A DNA stretch of 64,000 nucleotides from Perkinsus olseni. Its lineage: Eukaryota > Perkinsozoa > Perkinsida > Perkinsidae. The stretch spans positions 84,802 to 148,801 of the forward strand of contig JABANP010000094.1 of the NCBI GenBank assembly GCA_013115135.1. The letters run 5' to 3'. The stretch's first letter is position 1; each line of letters starts with the position of its first letter. The notes under the pieces are model-generated. The model saw only the letters and a list, made by a program, of their open reading frames with translations, ran no database searches and was not told the origin of the DNA. Both the position numbers and the translations under genes were made by a program. Shown here in pieces: positions 1 through 10,392 of the stretch.

Positions 1-230
1 GGCTAGAGCTGGGCAAACGTACTGGGCTCGAGGATACTACGGTACGGAGTACGTTTCAAATACGGCTCCTAGTACGGGTACAGGGAACTAGTACGTACTC
101 AATATATTAAATAGCGCATACGTGTATAGAATAGGTACGGTACTTGGGAGCCGCTGCGACGGGTAGTACGGTTACGGAGCCGTACTCGTACCCGTACCGT
201 ACTAGACCGTACCCGTCCTGTCGCCCACCT
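1..230. repeat. GTACGG-rich low-complexity tract
   Basis: The first 230 bases are dominated by the words TACGG, GTACG and their reverse complements (for example CGTACCCGTACCGTAC near 190-205), so the tract is a mesh of short direct and inverted repeats. No coding frame is credible. It may be the end of a larger repeat array or transposon outside the window; its type cannot be told from this piece. Confidence 0.5.
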
Positions 231-503
231 CTAGTGACGGCCGGTATAGCAGTGCTACGATGGTATCCCGGGCGGCGATAATGAGAAGGACATCTTCCTT
301 GGAGCCGCGGCCCGTCATCGGTGGACGGGGAACCGGAGAGCTTATCAGACTCGGCATCATCAAGGATGAGCCATCAGCGGATGACAGCATGAGACTCCTC
401 AGCTTAGCTCATTGAGAGAGGTCTTACGAGCGCTATGATACGACGGGAAAACTATATCCCTTATCATGATGCTCAGCCGAACACAAGGACTGAGCGGCTA
501 CAG

Positions 504-514
504 ACAACAACACC

Positions 515-600
<86 letters not shown>

Positions 601-616
601 CCACAACAACAACACC

Positions 617-706
<90 letters not shown>

Positions 707-717
707 AACAACAACAA
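504..717. repeat. (CAA)n trinucleotide microsatellite
   Basis: About 210 bases of nearly pure CAA repeats with a few interruptions (CCA near 600, CACC near 612, AAAAAC near 650). All frames stay open, giving poly-Gln, poly-Thr or poly-Asn on one strand and poly-Leu, poly-Cys or poly-Val on the other. A short start at 466 runs into a poly-Gln frame ending at 708, but there is no non-repeat domain either side, so I treat it as a microsatellite and not a gene. Confidence 0.9.
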
Positions 718-787
718 TAACACACGTATCGGTGAGAAAAAAGGCGAAGATAACACATCATAAATAGCGAGTATTCGACGACAACTC

Positions 788-1982
788 TTAGACGGGAATC
801 CCGTAGTGCCAGTTCTCCTCCAAAGATCTCAGCGTGACCGCGTGGTACTCATCGCACAGTCGCCTGAATTTGGGCCCGTGTCGGTGCTCAATGGCCTCGA
901 TCACAGCCGAGCAGAGTTCTTCTGCGCGCTCGAAGATGCGTTCTCCACCGTCCCTAGCGGCCGCGTAATTTACGCGGCGTAAAGTCTGTCCTTTTCCTGG
1001 CGGACCAACGAATCATCCATGTTGTGAAGTGGATCACACTTGCCAACGGTGTTGTGATGGTCCCGGCGGAAACCATTGCACGTAAACAGAGGACATGTCG
1101 CTCAAATGCGCATATCTGATACGCAATCAGGATGGATCCAAGAAAGGATGAAATTTGCGTCTATTGAGATCAGAGGTTCGAAGAAGGTTGCGTAGGGGTT
1201 TGAGACGTTGTTGGACTCAATGGAACCGTCGGCGTGCCGAATTTCACTGCCAACGCCGAGACCCGCTCATTTTGGAGTCGATATGCAGACTAGCTGCGCG
1301 GCCCACTGCTGACCCACGACTCTGACCTGCTTGAGGTCTCGTTGATACGAGCAACGTGACCAATCGTCTAATGTCGGTCGGTCCCTCGAGAGAGCGATGC
1401 ATAAACTCGATAATGGACGAATCTCGGAGTTGTAAATCTCACCACGCTGACGGTTTTACTGAATTCAGCAACGCCGAGAACCCCTAAGCAACTTTCCTTG
1501 AACCTCCGATCTCCACAGACGCAAATATCTTCCTCTAGAGCGGGTCACCCCGTAGTTGTTCCCATCGAGGCCCATCTCGCTTTGAACCAATCACGGTCAA
1601 CAGTCTCAGAGACTGTTCTGAGTCCAGAGTCTGGACAATGGAGCTCTTCAGTTCGGATAAACGAACCACCGACGTCTATGGTCAGCCTACGGAGTCCATG
1701 ACCACTGTTATAATCACATCTAGTCGCATTGGTGTCGCCCCATTATCTCCCGTCCACCAACTGAGGGTATTTCTGAGGAAGCAAAAGCTGTTTCGTCACT
1801 CTGGGCGGCATAGAAGAATCACCAACGGCCGCCGTCGAGGCCGTTCTTACATCAGCTGGAGGGCCGAAGCTGATCGTGCGCATGGCGGCGTTGCCGAAGT
1901 GTAGATTGTGAAGAACAGCGGCAGCAGCCAGCACTCCTCTGGTACTTTGTTTAACCGCCATAACGGTGCTTAACGTTAACAA
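788..1982 (-). pseudogene. Decayed copy of the secreted-protein gene at 14.1-15.0 kb
   Basis: Two blocks match the gene at 14095-14990. The first, at 1743-1982, encodes a hydrophobic leader starting MAVKQSTRG and then FGPPADVR; the other gene has FSPPADVR. The second, at 788-960, encodes a C-terminal block with ELCSAVIEAI and LCDEYHAVTLRSLEENW, against VCSAVLDTI and LCAQYHGVTLTALTEDW in the other gene. Between them the frame is broken: a short block ending RQEKDRLYAA, similar to ADRKSVFWAA, stops at about 970, and the C-terminal block resumes in another frame. It could still be an expressed multi-exon gene, but no complete set of exons is visible. Function is unknown; the leader suggests secretion. 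Confidence 0.5.
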
Positions 1983-1989
1983 CGTGTGC

Positions 1990-2795
1990 AGAGGACAAGT
2001 TTAGTCTTCTAGACTAGAGATAGTATAGAGAATCCTATAGTAGTTCGTATTATCCCAGCCTGTCTCGCGCACGTGCTGTATATATTAGGAAAATTGCCCC
2101 TGCTGTGGGATGCTTGTCAACACGGGGTAATCGTGCGACATGGCTGGTTAAGGCTGTTGATAAACGTTGCACTTGTGAATCCGTGTAATCTACCATGCCA
2201 GACGTGTATAATTCCGTTTCCACTCAAAAAAATGTGACATGGAATCCCACAGAGCCGCATGTTGACCATCTTGTGTCATCGTGTGACGGTATAGTTAACT
2301 CAAGTCATCAGTGCATCGTTGGTGATCCTTATTAGTCCAAGTATATGCTTACATCATCGGTATACAGATGTCTATAGTCATAAGGGGAAACTTTAGCCTC
2401 ATTTTACTTATCGATCATGCGCAGGCGTACTCGAAAGCATTGCAAGTTTTCAAGTTTTAGCAAAGAGTTGCAACACGCACGCGTAGCATGCGCTCGCCTC
2501 GACGATCGATTTGTATTTACCTTAGGTCCGGGGTTCGATCCCTCCCCTCGGCCTTTTTCATGCATTTTATTCCCACCGATCGATAGGATCAGTGAGATTG
2601 ACGTCGTAGCATCGAGCTCTCTCGTTAGCGTGAAACTCTCCTTGTCAAACCGCGCCTTCCGTCTTGAGAGCCTGTGACCCTCTTCTCCCTCAACTTTCCA
2701 CTTTCACTGCTTTAGCTGTGGAACTAGGTGAAGTCACTAGATCACCCAACTCTCTCATTGGGGACCGCCTTTGGTAGCCCTTGTAGTCACCTACA
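1990..2795. other. Intergenic stretch with one tRNA-like 3' end
   Basis: No credible gene is seen. At about 2518-2566 there is a tRNA-like T-arm (GGGGTTCGATCCCTCC) followed within 15 bases by a run of five T, the pattern of a tRNA or SINE 3' end and Pol III terminator. The 5' half of a tRNA is not convincing upstream. The last 100 bases are the upstream region of the multi-KH gene. Confidence 0.4.
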
Positions 2796-5700
2796 ATGCC
2801 CTCCTCATCAGTATCCCGTTCTCGCTCAGCCTCGGGGTCCTCTCGATCGCCCCGAGGTGGTGGCAACAACGATGGAGATGCTGATCGTGCCCGGAGTATG
2901 TCCCGATCCTCCTACTCGAGTCGTTCGCGCTCTCGTAGAGGAGACAGTAGGGGTCGGAGCAACAGCAGGTCGGGTGGCCGCAGGGGGCGTTCCAGGTAGG
3001 GCCGCTACCTTCCTCCCCTCGGACACCGTCAACTTCAGGTCTCGCTCCTATCGGGGTCATAGGCGTTCAGCTGACCCAAGACGTAACGAAGAGGAGATCG
3101 TCAGGCTGCGTGATGGCAGCATCGGTCGTACCCCCTCTCCCTCGGTCGACAAGAAGCGGGCTGATGGTTACGATTACGAGCAAATGGAGGTCCTCAGAAT
3201 TTCTCGCTAGTCGGGTCATTTTATTCTCGCCCTCAGGTTTCTAACGCGGACGCTGCATTCGTGCTCGGTCGCCAAGGCCGTACCAAACAGAAGCTGGCCA
3301 AGGTCAGCCGAGCTGATATCGAGTTGAGGGAGAAGGTCCAGGGGGACAAGGCCGCTGGTGATGTGATTGAGATCGGCGGTACCCCGGACGTCAGAAGGAG
3401 AGCTATCAAGTACATCAAATGCGTTATAGCGCAGAGAACAGGGCCAGTTATGGTTGACGAAGAGGTGAATGGACCAAAGGGGTCAGGAGAAGGTCGAGTT
3501 GGTGCTATCAGGCTGACGATGACGACGATCTGACGATCCTGAAGGTCCCTCGGGAGGCTGCCGGCTTCGTGACGGGCGCCGGTGGGTCCTTCTTGAGGGC
3601 TGTCGAGGAGGAGTGGAGTACTATTATGTTCTTTGCTGACTTTAATGCTACTAACAAGGACAAGACGGTGAGCTCACCGGAGAGGGTTCGACGTTTAGTA
3701 TTCGACGCGCTTCTTTTCAGAGGGAGTTTGAGACTTTGGCCATTTTCGGTGCGAAGAGGTCTCGAGAGGGGGCCATGTTGAAGGTGAGCAGAAGTTGTCT
3801 TATCGATTAATTCCCGAAGTCCAAGGGTGGAGTACTTATTCCAGTGATTTCCCTGGGCAACAGTTCGGGGAGCTGCTTGCCGGTGTTTTGGAAGGGATGC
3901 CTGGTTTCCCGTTCCGGGCTTCACCCGCAATTTAGTGGTTTCCTTCTGATGCCTGTTCTTGACTCTCTCCGCGCCTCCTTTTTGGCTTTTTCCTCCTCCT
4001 ATCGCCCTCCTCAGTCGAGGTCTTCAGGTTATGTCGGCCGTCGAGACCAAGGTGCCTGGCCACTTTACCAACGATATTGAACTCACTGAATGCCATGACG
4101 AGGGCGAAGGCATGGACATCATCAGACTTGAGGTGACCTTCTAGAGGGCATTCGGTTTTTGAGAACTTTCCTTTACTCAGGACGATGAGATTTCGTACGC
4201 CCTTGGCAAGAAGGGTGGTACTAGGAAGAAGATCGCGGCCTCGAGCGGAGCGGTGGTCGAATATGTTGGCAATTACGTTCATATTTACGGTACTTTGGTG
4301 GAGAGGCAGAAGGCTAAGGAGTACATCGACTGGCTCTTCGCTCAACTGAAGGGACCGGTCTTTGTTGATGCTACTGGAAGGGACGACTGCACTATTGTGG
4401 ATGTCCCGAGGGAATGTGTGGGATATATTACTGGGTAAAAATGCAGGGTGTGGGATTCGAACCGGGGACCTCTTCGTCGTAGAAGTATCGTCGACTACCG
4501 TTGTGATTATTTGTTATTTCTCCAGACTAGTACGGGCGATCATCTGAACAACAATCACTTTCATTGAGCCTCCTCGTCGGCGTCCTCATCATCGTCTTGG
4601 CGAGCGTGGTGGACCGCGACGAGAATTTCGAGCATAATTAGAGGCCTCCGCACGCCACCCCCGTCCACCCTTTGAGGACGACGTTTCCATCATCATATTG
4701 AACACAGCCTAGTTCCACCGCCTCCGCGACGATTCATCTACAAGAGCAAAATTGGCATCACCATTATCATCGAGTAGAAATGCCCTCACTGGGATTCGAA
4801 CCCTATACCTCTCGGCCACTACGTCCTGAGCTACTACGACTCCTACTAGAAGGTGGCCATGGACGTCCTCATCGTCTTCGTCGTCGACACAGGTATAAAC
4901 GAGAGACGCTTGGCCGTATTGAAGAGGAATGGGGATGCCTTATGTTCTTCATGGATAAGGCTAAGGATAAGAGAGACAAGGCAGCTCTGAAGGATGCCTC
5001 AGGTATTAGCCAATCGGAAGGTCGTCGGTTCAACTCCTGGCACGTTCACTTTTTAGGCACTGAGAAACTTACCATATTCGGAGCCCAGAGGAGCCGTCGT
5101 GGTGCCCTTCTGAAGGTCCGCCCACCACAACCAGCTCAAGCGTTGACTCGGTTCGCTCTCTCAGGTTATGTCCTCGGTTGAAACCAAGAATCCCGGATGG
5201 TTCACTGATGGCTGCACAGAGAAACGCCATAAGGATGTCAAGGGCTTCGCTACTGATAGGTGAGAAATGTTGATGGTGGTCCATTCATCAGCTGCTTTTG
5301 CGGCAGGATGTATTTGTCCTCTGACGACCTCTCCTATGCTTTGGGTAAGCGAGGGACTACCAGGAAGAAGCTGGCCGCGGCGTCGGGGTGCATACTGGAG
5401 TATGTTGGTCAATGGTGCTTCATGGCTGGTACCGAGCCCCAACGAGAACGGTGCCGCAAGTACCTTAAGTGGCTGACAGCACAGAGACACGGACCTGTCA
5501 GTCTGGGCAGCAGAGACTTGAGGTGGGCTGCCTCGTCGTGGGGGTTGCTGTGGTAGATGCTGGTCTTTCAGGGGGAGAGATGATTGGGATAGGGTAGAGG
5601 TGAAGAGAGAGCTGCGTTCGCAGCTGGCTGGCAATCGTGGACAGGAGCTGAGACGTGTCGAGGAGGACACTAGCACCTTCTGTTTCATGGCGTATAATGA

Positions 5701-6161
5701 GGATAAGAGTGACGAGAGGCTATTGGTGTTCGGCTACAGTCAGGCTAACAGAGAGAAGGCAATCCGCCAGGTAAGTATCTTAGGTCGAACCTTGCTTCTT
5801 ATAGAATGGGTTGTCTTTGTTGCAGATCGAAGATCTTCTGCGGCAGTTCGAGTACGGCAGAGGAGGTTATGGTAGGGGTTACGATGATGATTATTATGGC
5901 CGTTCTCGCGGCGGGTACAACGATTACGGTGGATCATCGTACTATGGTCGTGGTGGCGGTGGTGGTGATAGCTACTACGGAAGGGGCGGCGGGGACAGCT
6001 ACTACGAAGGGCGTCGAGGAGGCGACTGGTGGGGAAGCTCAAGCAGCTCAAGAGATCGTAGAGATAGTTATTACAGTGGCGGCGGTCGAGGGGGGAATCG
6101 GAGGTCGCGATCGGCTTCCTATGGCGACTACAGGGAGAGTAGGAAGAGAGACTACTATTAA
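2796..6161 (+). CDS. Multi-KH RNA-binding protein with RS N-terminus and Gly/Tyr-rich C-terminus
   Basis: About 13 exons. Exon 1 (2796-2995) is an RS domain (SRSRSASGSSRSPRGGG and similar). Further exons at about 3039-3189, 3237-3464, 3512-3667, 3721-3783, 4028-4132, 4181-4434, 4893-5002, 5057-5115, 5165-5259, 5307-5500 and 5572-5770 encode repeated KH units with GxxG-type loops: LGRQGRTKQKL, GAGGSFLRAV, LGKKGGTRKKI, LGKRGTTRKKL and AGNRGQELRRV. Conserved EEEWSTIMFF and EEEWGCLMFF strands mark repeated halves of one ancestral module. The last exon (5826-6161) is rich in Gly, Tyr and Arg, as in RGG/YG tails. KH plus RS plus RGG implies mRNA binding, perhaps splicing or mRNP assembly (inference). 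Frames join cleanly at nearly all GT-AG junctions; the junction near 5500-5572 is not settled. Two introns carry tRNA-like elements. Confidence 0.8.
3811..3937 (+). mobile_element. Diverged MITE-like copy inside an intron of the multi-KH gene
   Basis: This lies within intron 3784-4027. It resembles the elements at 15086-15331 and 48835-49086: it starts with ATTAATTCCCGAAGTCCAAG, continues with CCCTGGGCAACAGTTCGGG and ends with CTGGTTTCCCGTTC and TTCACCCGCAATT. It is shorter and its right terminal repeat is missing, so it is an old, deleted copy. Confidence 0.6.
4435..4892 (-). repeat. Intron with two tRNA-like elements in reverse orientation
   Basis: This 458-nt intron of the multi-KH gene joins a codon in GYITG to YKRETLGRIEEEWG. 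It starts GTAAAAATGC and then has GGGATTCGAACCGGGG. A second copy at about 4774-4860 starts GTAGAAATGC and then GGGATTCGAACCC. Both read on the minus strand as a T-arm GGTTCGAATCC or GGTTCGAATCCC, a short acceptor-like segment, then GCATTTTTAC or GCATTTCTAC. The reverse of the T-rich tail of the first copy is exactly the intron donor. The second copy also has a possible A-box region (TAGCTCAGGACG on the minus strand). Confidence 0.65.
5003..5056 (+). repeat. 54-nt intron made from a tRNA-like 3' end
   Basis: This intron splits GAC GCC TCA G and GC ACT GAG in the multi-KH gene, so the spliced frame is kept (DASGTEKLTIFGAQ). Its body carries GTCGGTTCAACTCCTGGC, a T-arm-like sequence, followed by CACGTTCACTTTTTAG. 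The distance from the end of GGTTCAACTCC to the end of AG is 19 nt, the same as in the three other introns of this type. Confidence 0.7.
5775..5796 (+). repeat. TATCTTAGGTCGA intronic motif, copy in multi-KH gene
   Basis: The last intron of the multi-KH gene (5771-5825) opens GTAAGTATCTTAGGTCGAAC and then CTTGCT. The same word recurs in introns of other genes in this window and in some intergenic places. Confidence 0.6.
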
Positions 6162-7080
6162 ATGGAGCGTTAGGTAGCAGTTGTCGCACTCAACGTTGGG
6201 TAGAAGACGATGGTCATCGTGCTGGACTTACCAGCAAGGAAACTATTTCTTTCACTTTGCTCTGCGTCGAGTTCTAGTCTGTTAATAGTAGAGTAGGAAT
6301 GGACTATCACCTATGCTGTGGGTAGTTGGTATGATGATGACGGATGATCGCAGCTTTCCTTTCCGCCGTGTTGACGCTGAAGAGGAACACCGGCGGCTTC
6401 GAAGGTAGTATCGGTTGTGACGTCACTCGGTATTGCGTCGTGATTTCAACGACTATTCGAGAATTTCAGTAGAGGTTCACAGTAGCACGGCGCTACTAGC
6501 GCCCTTCTCACCCCTCGCACGCCCTGTCTTCGAGTTAGCTGCTCGGTTGCTCGGTGGGCGAAATTATGTCGTCCATGTCCATGATTTTGAAGTATGGGTA
6601 ACAGCTGCCCTCAGCTGGCTGCCACGTTGCCAAGTAGAGTAACTCAACCGCTGTTGCAGGTGTTATCGGTGGACCCTCTCGTTGAGAGCGATTCCTCCGG
6701 GCTATAGGGTACCTAGTCGTATCTGGCTACCAGGAGAGCATTCTGGTCTCTCGAACCACTTGTTGGTCGCTGAAAGTATTGCCTGTCTTGCTAACCAGAA
6801 TTACGTGACATTATCGACGAGGGACGCACCGTCAGGGGTTATTCATCGACGATGATCAGGAGTGTGCTCTCCGCAACCTTTTTTATCGCGATAGGAGGTC
6901 TGCCGATGTAGGTTCCAAGCATATTGATATATCCAATATCAATAGTATGAATATTAGGCCTTCCTGCTTGTTGCATATTTGGTCGTTCAAATTATGGAAA
7001 TTGCTTGTTAGTCGTTCCTGTACTGAGCTCTCATTGTAGAGGGAAAGCAGCCTGCTTTCAGCAGGCAATTTCCTGGCGCG
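6162..7080. other. Intergenic stretch, no gene seen
   Basis: The bases after the multi-KH stop hold only short open frames without recognisable domains. An AT-rich section near 6915-6975 has short inverted repeats (TTGATATATCCAATATCAA). I see no RNA gene or clear repeat. Confidence 0.4.
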
Positions 7081-7308
7081 TGACGATTCTCTTGACACAA
7101 TGCGCGTGTCACCAACGCTACTAAAATGGGCTCGTTCGGTGTCCCAGACATTTTCAACTTCTCGTTTCCTTTGGGTTAGAGTGATTCAGTGGCCGGTGAC
7201 GATTCTCTTGACACAATGCGCGTGTCACCAACGCTACTAAAATGGGCTCGTTCGTTGTGTCCCAGACATTTTCAACTTCTCGTTTCCTTTGGGTTAGAGT
7301 TATTCAGT
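7081..7308 (+). repeat. Tandem duplication, period about 116 bp, upstream of thiamine-binding gene
   Basis: Bases 7081-7190 and 7197-7308 are almost identical, each beginning TGACGATTCTCTTGACACAA and ending AGAGTGATTCAGT or AGAGTTATTCAGT. They differ by a few substitutions and one 2-base indel. The second unit ends about 60 bases before the preferred start codon of the next gene, so the duplication doubles its upstream or 5' untranslated region. Confidence 0.85.
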
Positions 7309-7371
7309 TTCGGGAGGTTGAATGGAGTTTTGAAGCTTAAAGTGTTTTCAACAGAGAGAAAGTTAAGACTT

Positions 7372-8087
7372 ATGTCTGCATCGTCATCAACCGTTGCTGG
7401 CCGCGTTGTTCTCCCCACAGTGTTGAATCTTGTGGCGCATAACACCCCAGCAGCCTCCCTTATCGGAGTTGCTCCTAGCTTCATGCGTCATTATTCTACT
7501 AGTGAAGGAACGGCACCGAAGCCTTGGGGAGATAAAGGCAATGAATGGGTGAGTGAAGCCTGGGAGTTTAGGCACTGTTGCTAGTTAAACTTAAACGGTT
7601 TCACGCCGGTAGCGTTCGTAGCTGTCCTAGTGTTGCTCATGGTCGTCGTTCTGGTAGGTACTAGCTGATGTTTGCATAGTACCTCTGGGGGTTGGTACCA
7701 GTGTATCGAAGTATGTAAGTGAAGTTGAAAAAGTGCTGAGGTCAGTCATTGCCGCTTTCAGGAGTTGTTATGATTTTTATTGTGACAGGAACTACCCAGG
7801 AGTGTCTACGACACTTCACGGTTACGGTACGAACATCGAAGGTCAATGGTCTGATGTTATTGGAGCTGTTAAGTTAGCTCACGAAGTGCTACACGAGATG
7901 GGTGGGAGTTGCGAGGCTTTGTGTGTCCCGTCAGCCTGCTAGTGCTGCTGCTTTAGGTTGCCCTCGTGTTAACTCCAATATGAGGTTTGGTACGCGGATT
8001 GATAAGCATCAGACGCTGAAGGACAAAGTTGATAAAGTTGAGAACATCATTGCTGCTGGCTCTGAGAAAGAAGGAGAAAAGGCGTGA
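7372..8087 (+). CDS. Thiamine-binding protein, MTH1187/UPF0045 family, with N-terminal leader
   Basis: Four exons. The first (7372 to about 7549) encodes a leader rich in Ser, Val, Arg and small residues (RRxx absent, but MRHYSTSEG is typical of mitochondrial presequence ends). The next encode VPLGVGTSVSKYVSEVEKVL, NYPGVSTTLHGYGTNIEGQW, VIGAVKLAHEVLHEMG and VNSNMRFGTRIDKHQTLKDK, ending at 8087. The SVSKYV, GTNIEG, AHE and RxDK motifs define the MTH1187/YkoF-like ferredoxin-fold family, small proteins that bind thiamine or related ligands in bacteria and archaea. Introns at about 7735-7790 and 7900-7960 are canonical. The first intron gives the right frame only if one G at GAATGGGTGAGT is shared or missing. 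A start at 7189 is also open, but lies inside the duplicated upstream repeat. Confidence 0.75.
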
Positions 8088-9050
8088 AGTGGACTGTTTA
8101 TGATGATTGTTATTCACAATTCTTTGGTCTCCGATGGTGTTGAGTTTATCAGTAGCGAACTTGTGATAATTCAACACGGTGTGAGAGTTAGCCGGAGTTG
8201 AAGGAGGTGAGTTTCAGAAATGGCCGTCATCAGCGAAGAGTCGAGTCCCACTGAGATGGACTCGTTGGGAGAGGATTCGGAATCCGAGTGTGTGTGTGAG
8301 TTTTAAGTCCAACGCCGAGAACCGGCTTAGTCAGAGTCTGACTGTTAGGCTAGCACCGATGCATCTTGTTTCAAGAGGGATGAGTTCACTAAACTCAGTT
8401 TAGTCAAGTTTGTTGAGCACAGAAAGTAGCACCCGGGCAGAAATTAGGAATGATCTCATTTGTAAGTTTACCAATGTCCGTAGTTTCTATCCTGATTTCA
8501 CCCGAGAGTTTGTGTTGTAGCGTCAAACTTGAATGCGTATTGTCAATCTTGGGTGTTAAATGTCATTCTTGCGTGGAATACCGTCAATTTTGAATGGCAC
8601 AAAATATGCCTGGTGCGCGGTCGCGGGGAGGAGCCTTGCAAGAAGAGCGCAGCATGGACGTGGACTCCGCTGCGGGGTCCCCGCGTGGAGGAGAGAGTGA
8701 GTGACCGCGGGTGGCGACGCCGGAATTCTCGAAATTGAGAGAGAGGGAATTCACGTCCATCTCTGAACCCAACATTACAGTCGTTAATACCAATACTTCT
8801 ATATAGCCATCTATAGCTACTCACGTACACTAGTCATAGCGGAGACACAGCAGACCGGAGAGTTAGTGACGTAACTGCTTGTAACAACTACTTGTGATTA
8901 GAACGAACTCAGACACTGCGTGGCCGCTATGGATACGTTGAAACTGTTGGATACGTCGGGCGAAGATACTGATCTTGCGCCCTCGTCGTTCCTTGGTTCG
9001 CGTCAACCACGGTGACCGCGTACTGTCAAAGTTGAGCTCGGCAGCGTCAA
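8088..9050. other. Intergenic stretch with one dispersed-repeat copy
   Basis: A short open stretch at 8220-8290 (MAVISEESSPTEMDSLGEDS) could be a first exon, but nothing downstream extends it. A dispersed repeat lies at 8287-8330. The rest holds no gene that I can support. Confidence 0.35.
8287..8330 (+). repeat. Dispersed repeat, TTATAGTCCARCGC family, copy 1
   Basis: Reads GTGTGAGTTTTAAGTCCAAC and then GCCGAGAACCGGCTTAGTCAG. Related copies are at 29041-29130, 31606-31665, 32823-32872 and 41291-41390, with weaker echoes of CAACGCCGAGA near 1250 and 1469. Confidence 0.55.
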
Positions 9051-9095
9051 TCTTGGTCGCAGGTTCGAATCCCAGGTGATTTTTTTAAGTTTCAC
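9050..9095 (+). repeat. tRNA-like 3' end with T-run
   Basis: GGTCGCAGGTTCGAATCCCA followed by GGTGATTTTTTTAAG. This has the T-arm, short acceptor-like segment and T-run of the tRNA-like family seen in introns, but here in intergenic DNA. No full cloverleaf is evident upstream, so I do not call a tRNA gene. Confidence 0.5.
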
Positions 9096-9738
9096 GGTTT
9101 CATCGTAAAACGGTTGCTGACCCATCCCAAGCAATGTGTATACGTATCAGGTACCCACCAAAAAAATTCCAGCCCCTAACTTGCTTTTCTGTAAAAGTTA
9201 TCCCTGCACAACCGTTTCCGGTCTTTAGATGTCTGGTACTGTAGGGCAGGTGAGCAATTTATGTGATATGGTATACTTGGCAGAACGACATAAGGGGCAC
9301 ATCACGGGGTGAAATTTTCACCGTGAAAAAAGGTTAAGACTCCCAGCCTGAGGCGGTAGAAGCATTGCTTCGAGCGTTTACGGTGCCCGGTAGGTACCCC
9401 GTTCGTTCGTGGTCTCTGCAAGACACTCCTGGCCTAGTGCCAATAAGGTGTCCTAATACCTTGAGTCTCACACTCGAACTCCCTTATAGTTTCCATTCGA
9501 CCCTTCAGATGAGCGCGAACCGCAAGGTCTCCTCTATAATCAGCAGGGCTGATTGAGCATCCCAGCCTCACCGCTCGATCAAGAGTAACCGCTAACCATC
9601 GGTTCAACTATCATTGCAGCCTCCGCAACATCGGAAGTTATCAAGGCGATTTGACAGAAAAGTCCGATCAACCACCGAGGATTGGTTTCGTTCATGAAGA
9701 CGGTTCTTAACCAAGCCTTGGTCGTGGCCTTCAAGGCT

Positions 9739-9785
9739 AAGATTCTGTGGCTAAGCCTTGGTCCAAGGCCTCGCCACAGAATCTT
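9739..9785. repeat. 47-nt palindrome centred on one base
   Basis: Outer arms of 13 nt (AAGATTCTGTGGC and its complement) and inner arms of 7 nt (GCCTTGG/CCAAGGC) pair around a single T at 9762. Only three positions on each side mismatch. It lies in the intergenic stretch between the thiamine-binding gene and cathepsin B, which otherwise holds no gene I can support. Confidence 0.8.
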
Positions 9786-10392
9786 GTACGTGCTCTCACG
9801 CTGTCTCGACTTAGGCAGATCCGAGTCAAGCTAGTCTGTTGGCATGTGTGACAGCAAAGAGCAGCAGAGCAGTCAACCTGCGACTCGCAGGCTGCGAGAC
9901 AATCGGTCGTCAACCATGCCCTAAGCCTTAAGGCTTCGCAGAATCCGCTTAGCGCGCGCCTGCAAGTGTCTATTTCGATAGGCGAAAGGGAGCGAGGCTC
10001 CATGGGCTATAAATGGACGGCCAAACGGTGGAGACTCGCGCTCGGTGTAGCTCTCGGAGCCAAACTAAGGCAGATATCTTCGAAATCCGGGCTCTCCCCA
10101 AATCGTATGATACGATTCGTATCCTCCCATCAAACTCACGCTAGCGTCGCTGTCTTCGCGTGCAGCAGGGCTCCATGGGGAACCCCGGTGCATGGCCTGA
10201 CAGAGTTCACGGGATAACAATGTTATCATAACATCAAGGTGAGGAGGAGAGAGGTCAGTTTTGACAGCCTGCTGCTACGAGGTTCGGTGGCAGCCGGCTG
10301 CCAAGGATCGACACATTCGGTGACCGCATAATGTAGTGAAGACTCTTCAGAAGAGTGTGACACAGTCATCGTGACCACTTTAGTCGACAGCA

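Noticed and set aside
466..708. Poly-Gln protein in the CAA tract
   Set aside because: All frames of a CAA repeat are open, and there is no domain outside the repeat.
2518..2566. A tRNA gene
   Set aside because: Only the T-arm and T-run are convincing; no acceptor partner, D-arm or anticodon arm could be paired upstream.
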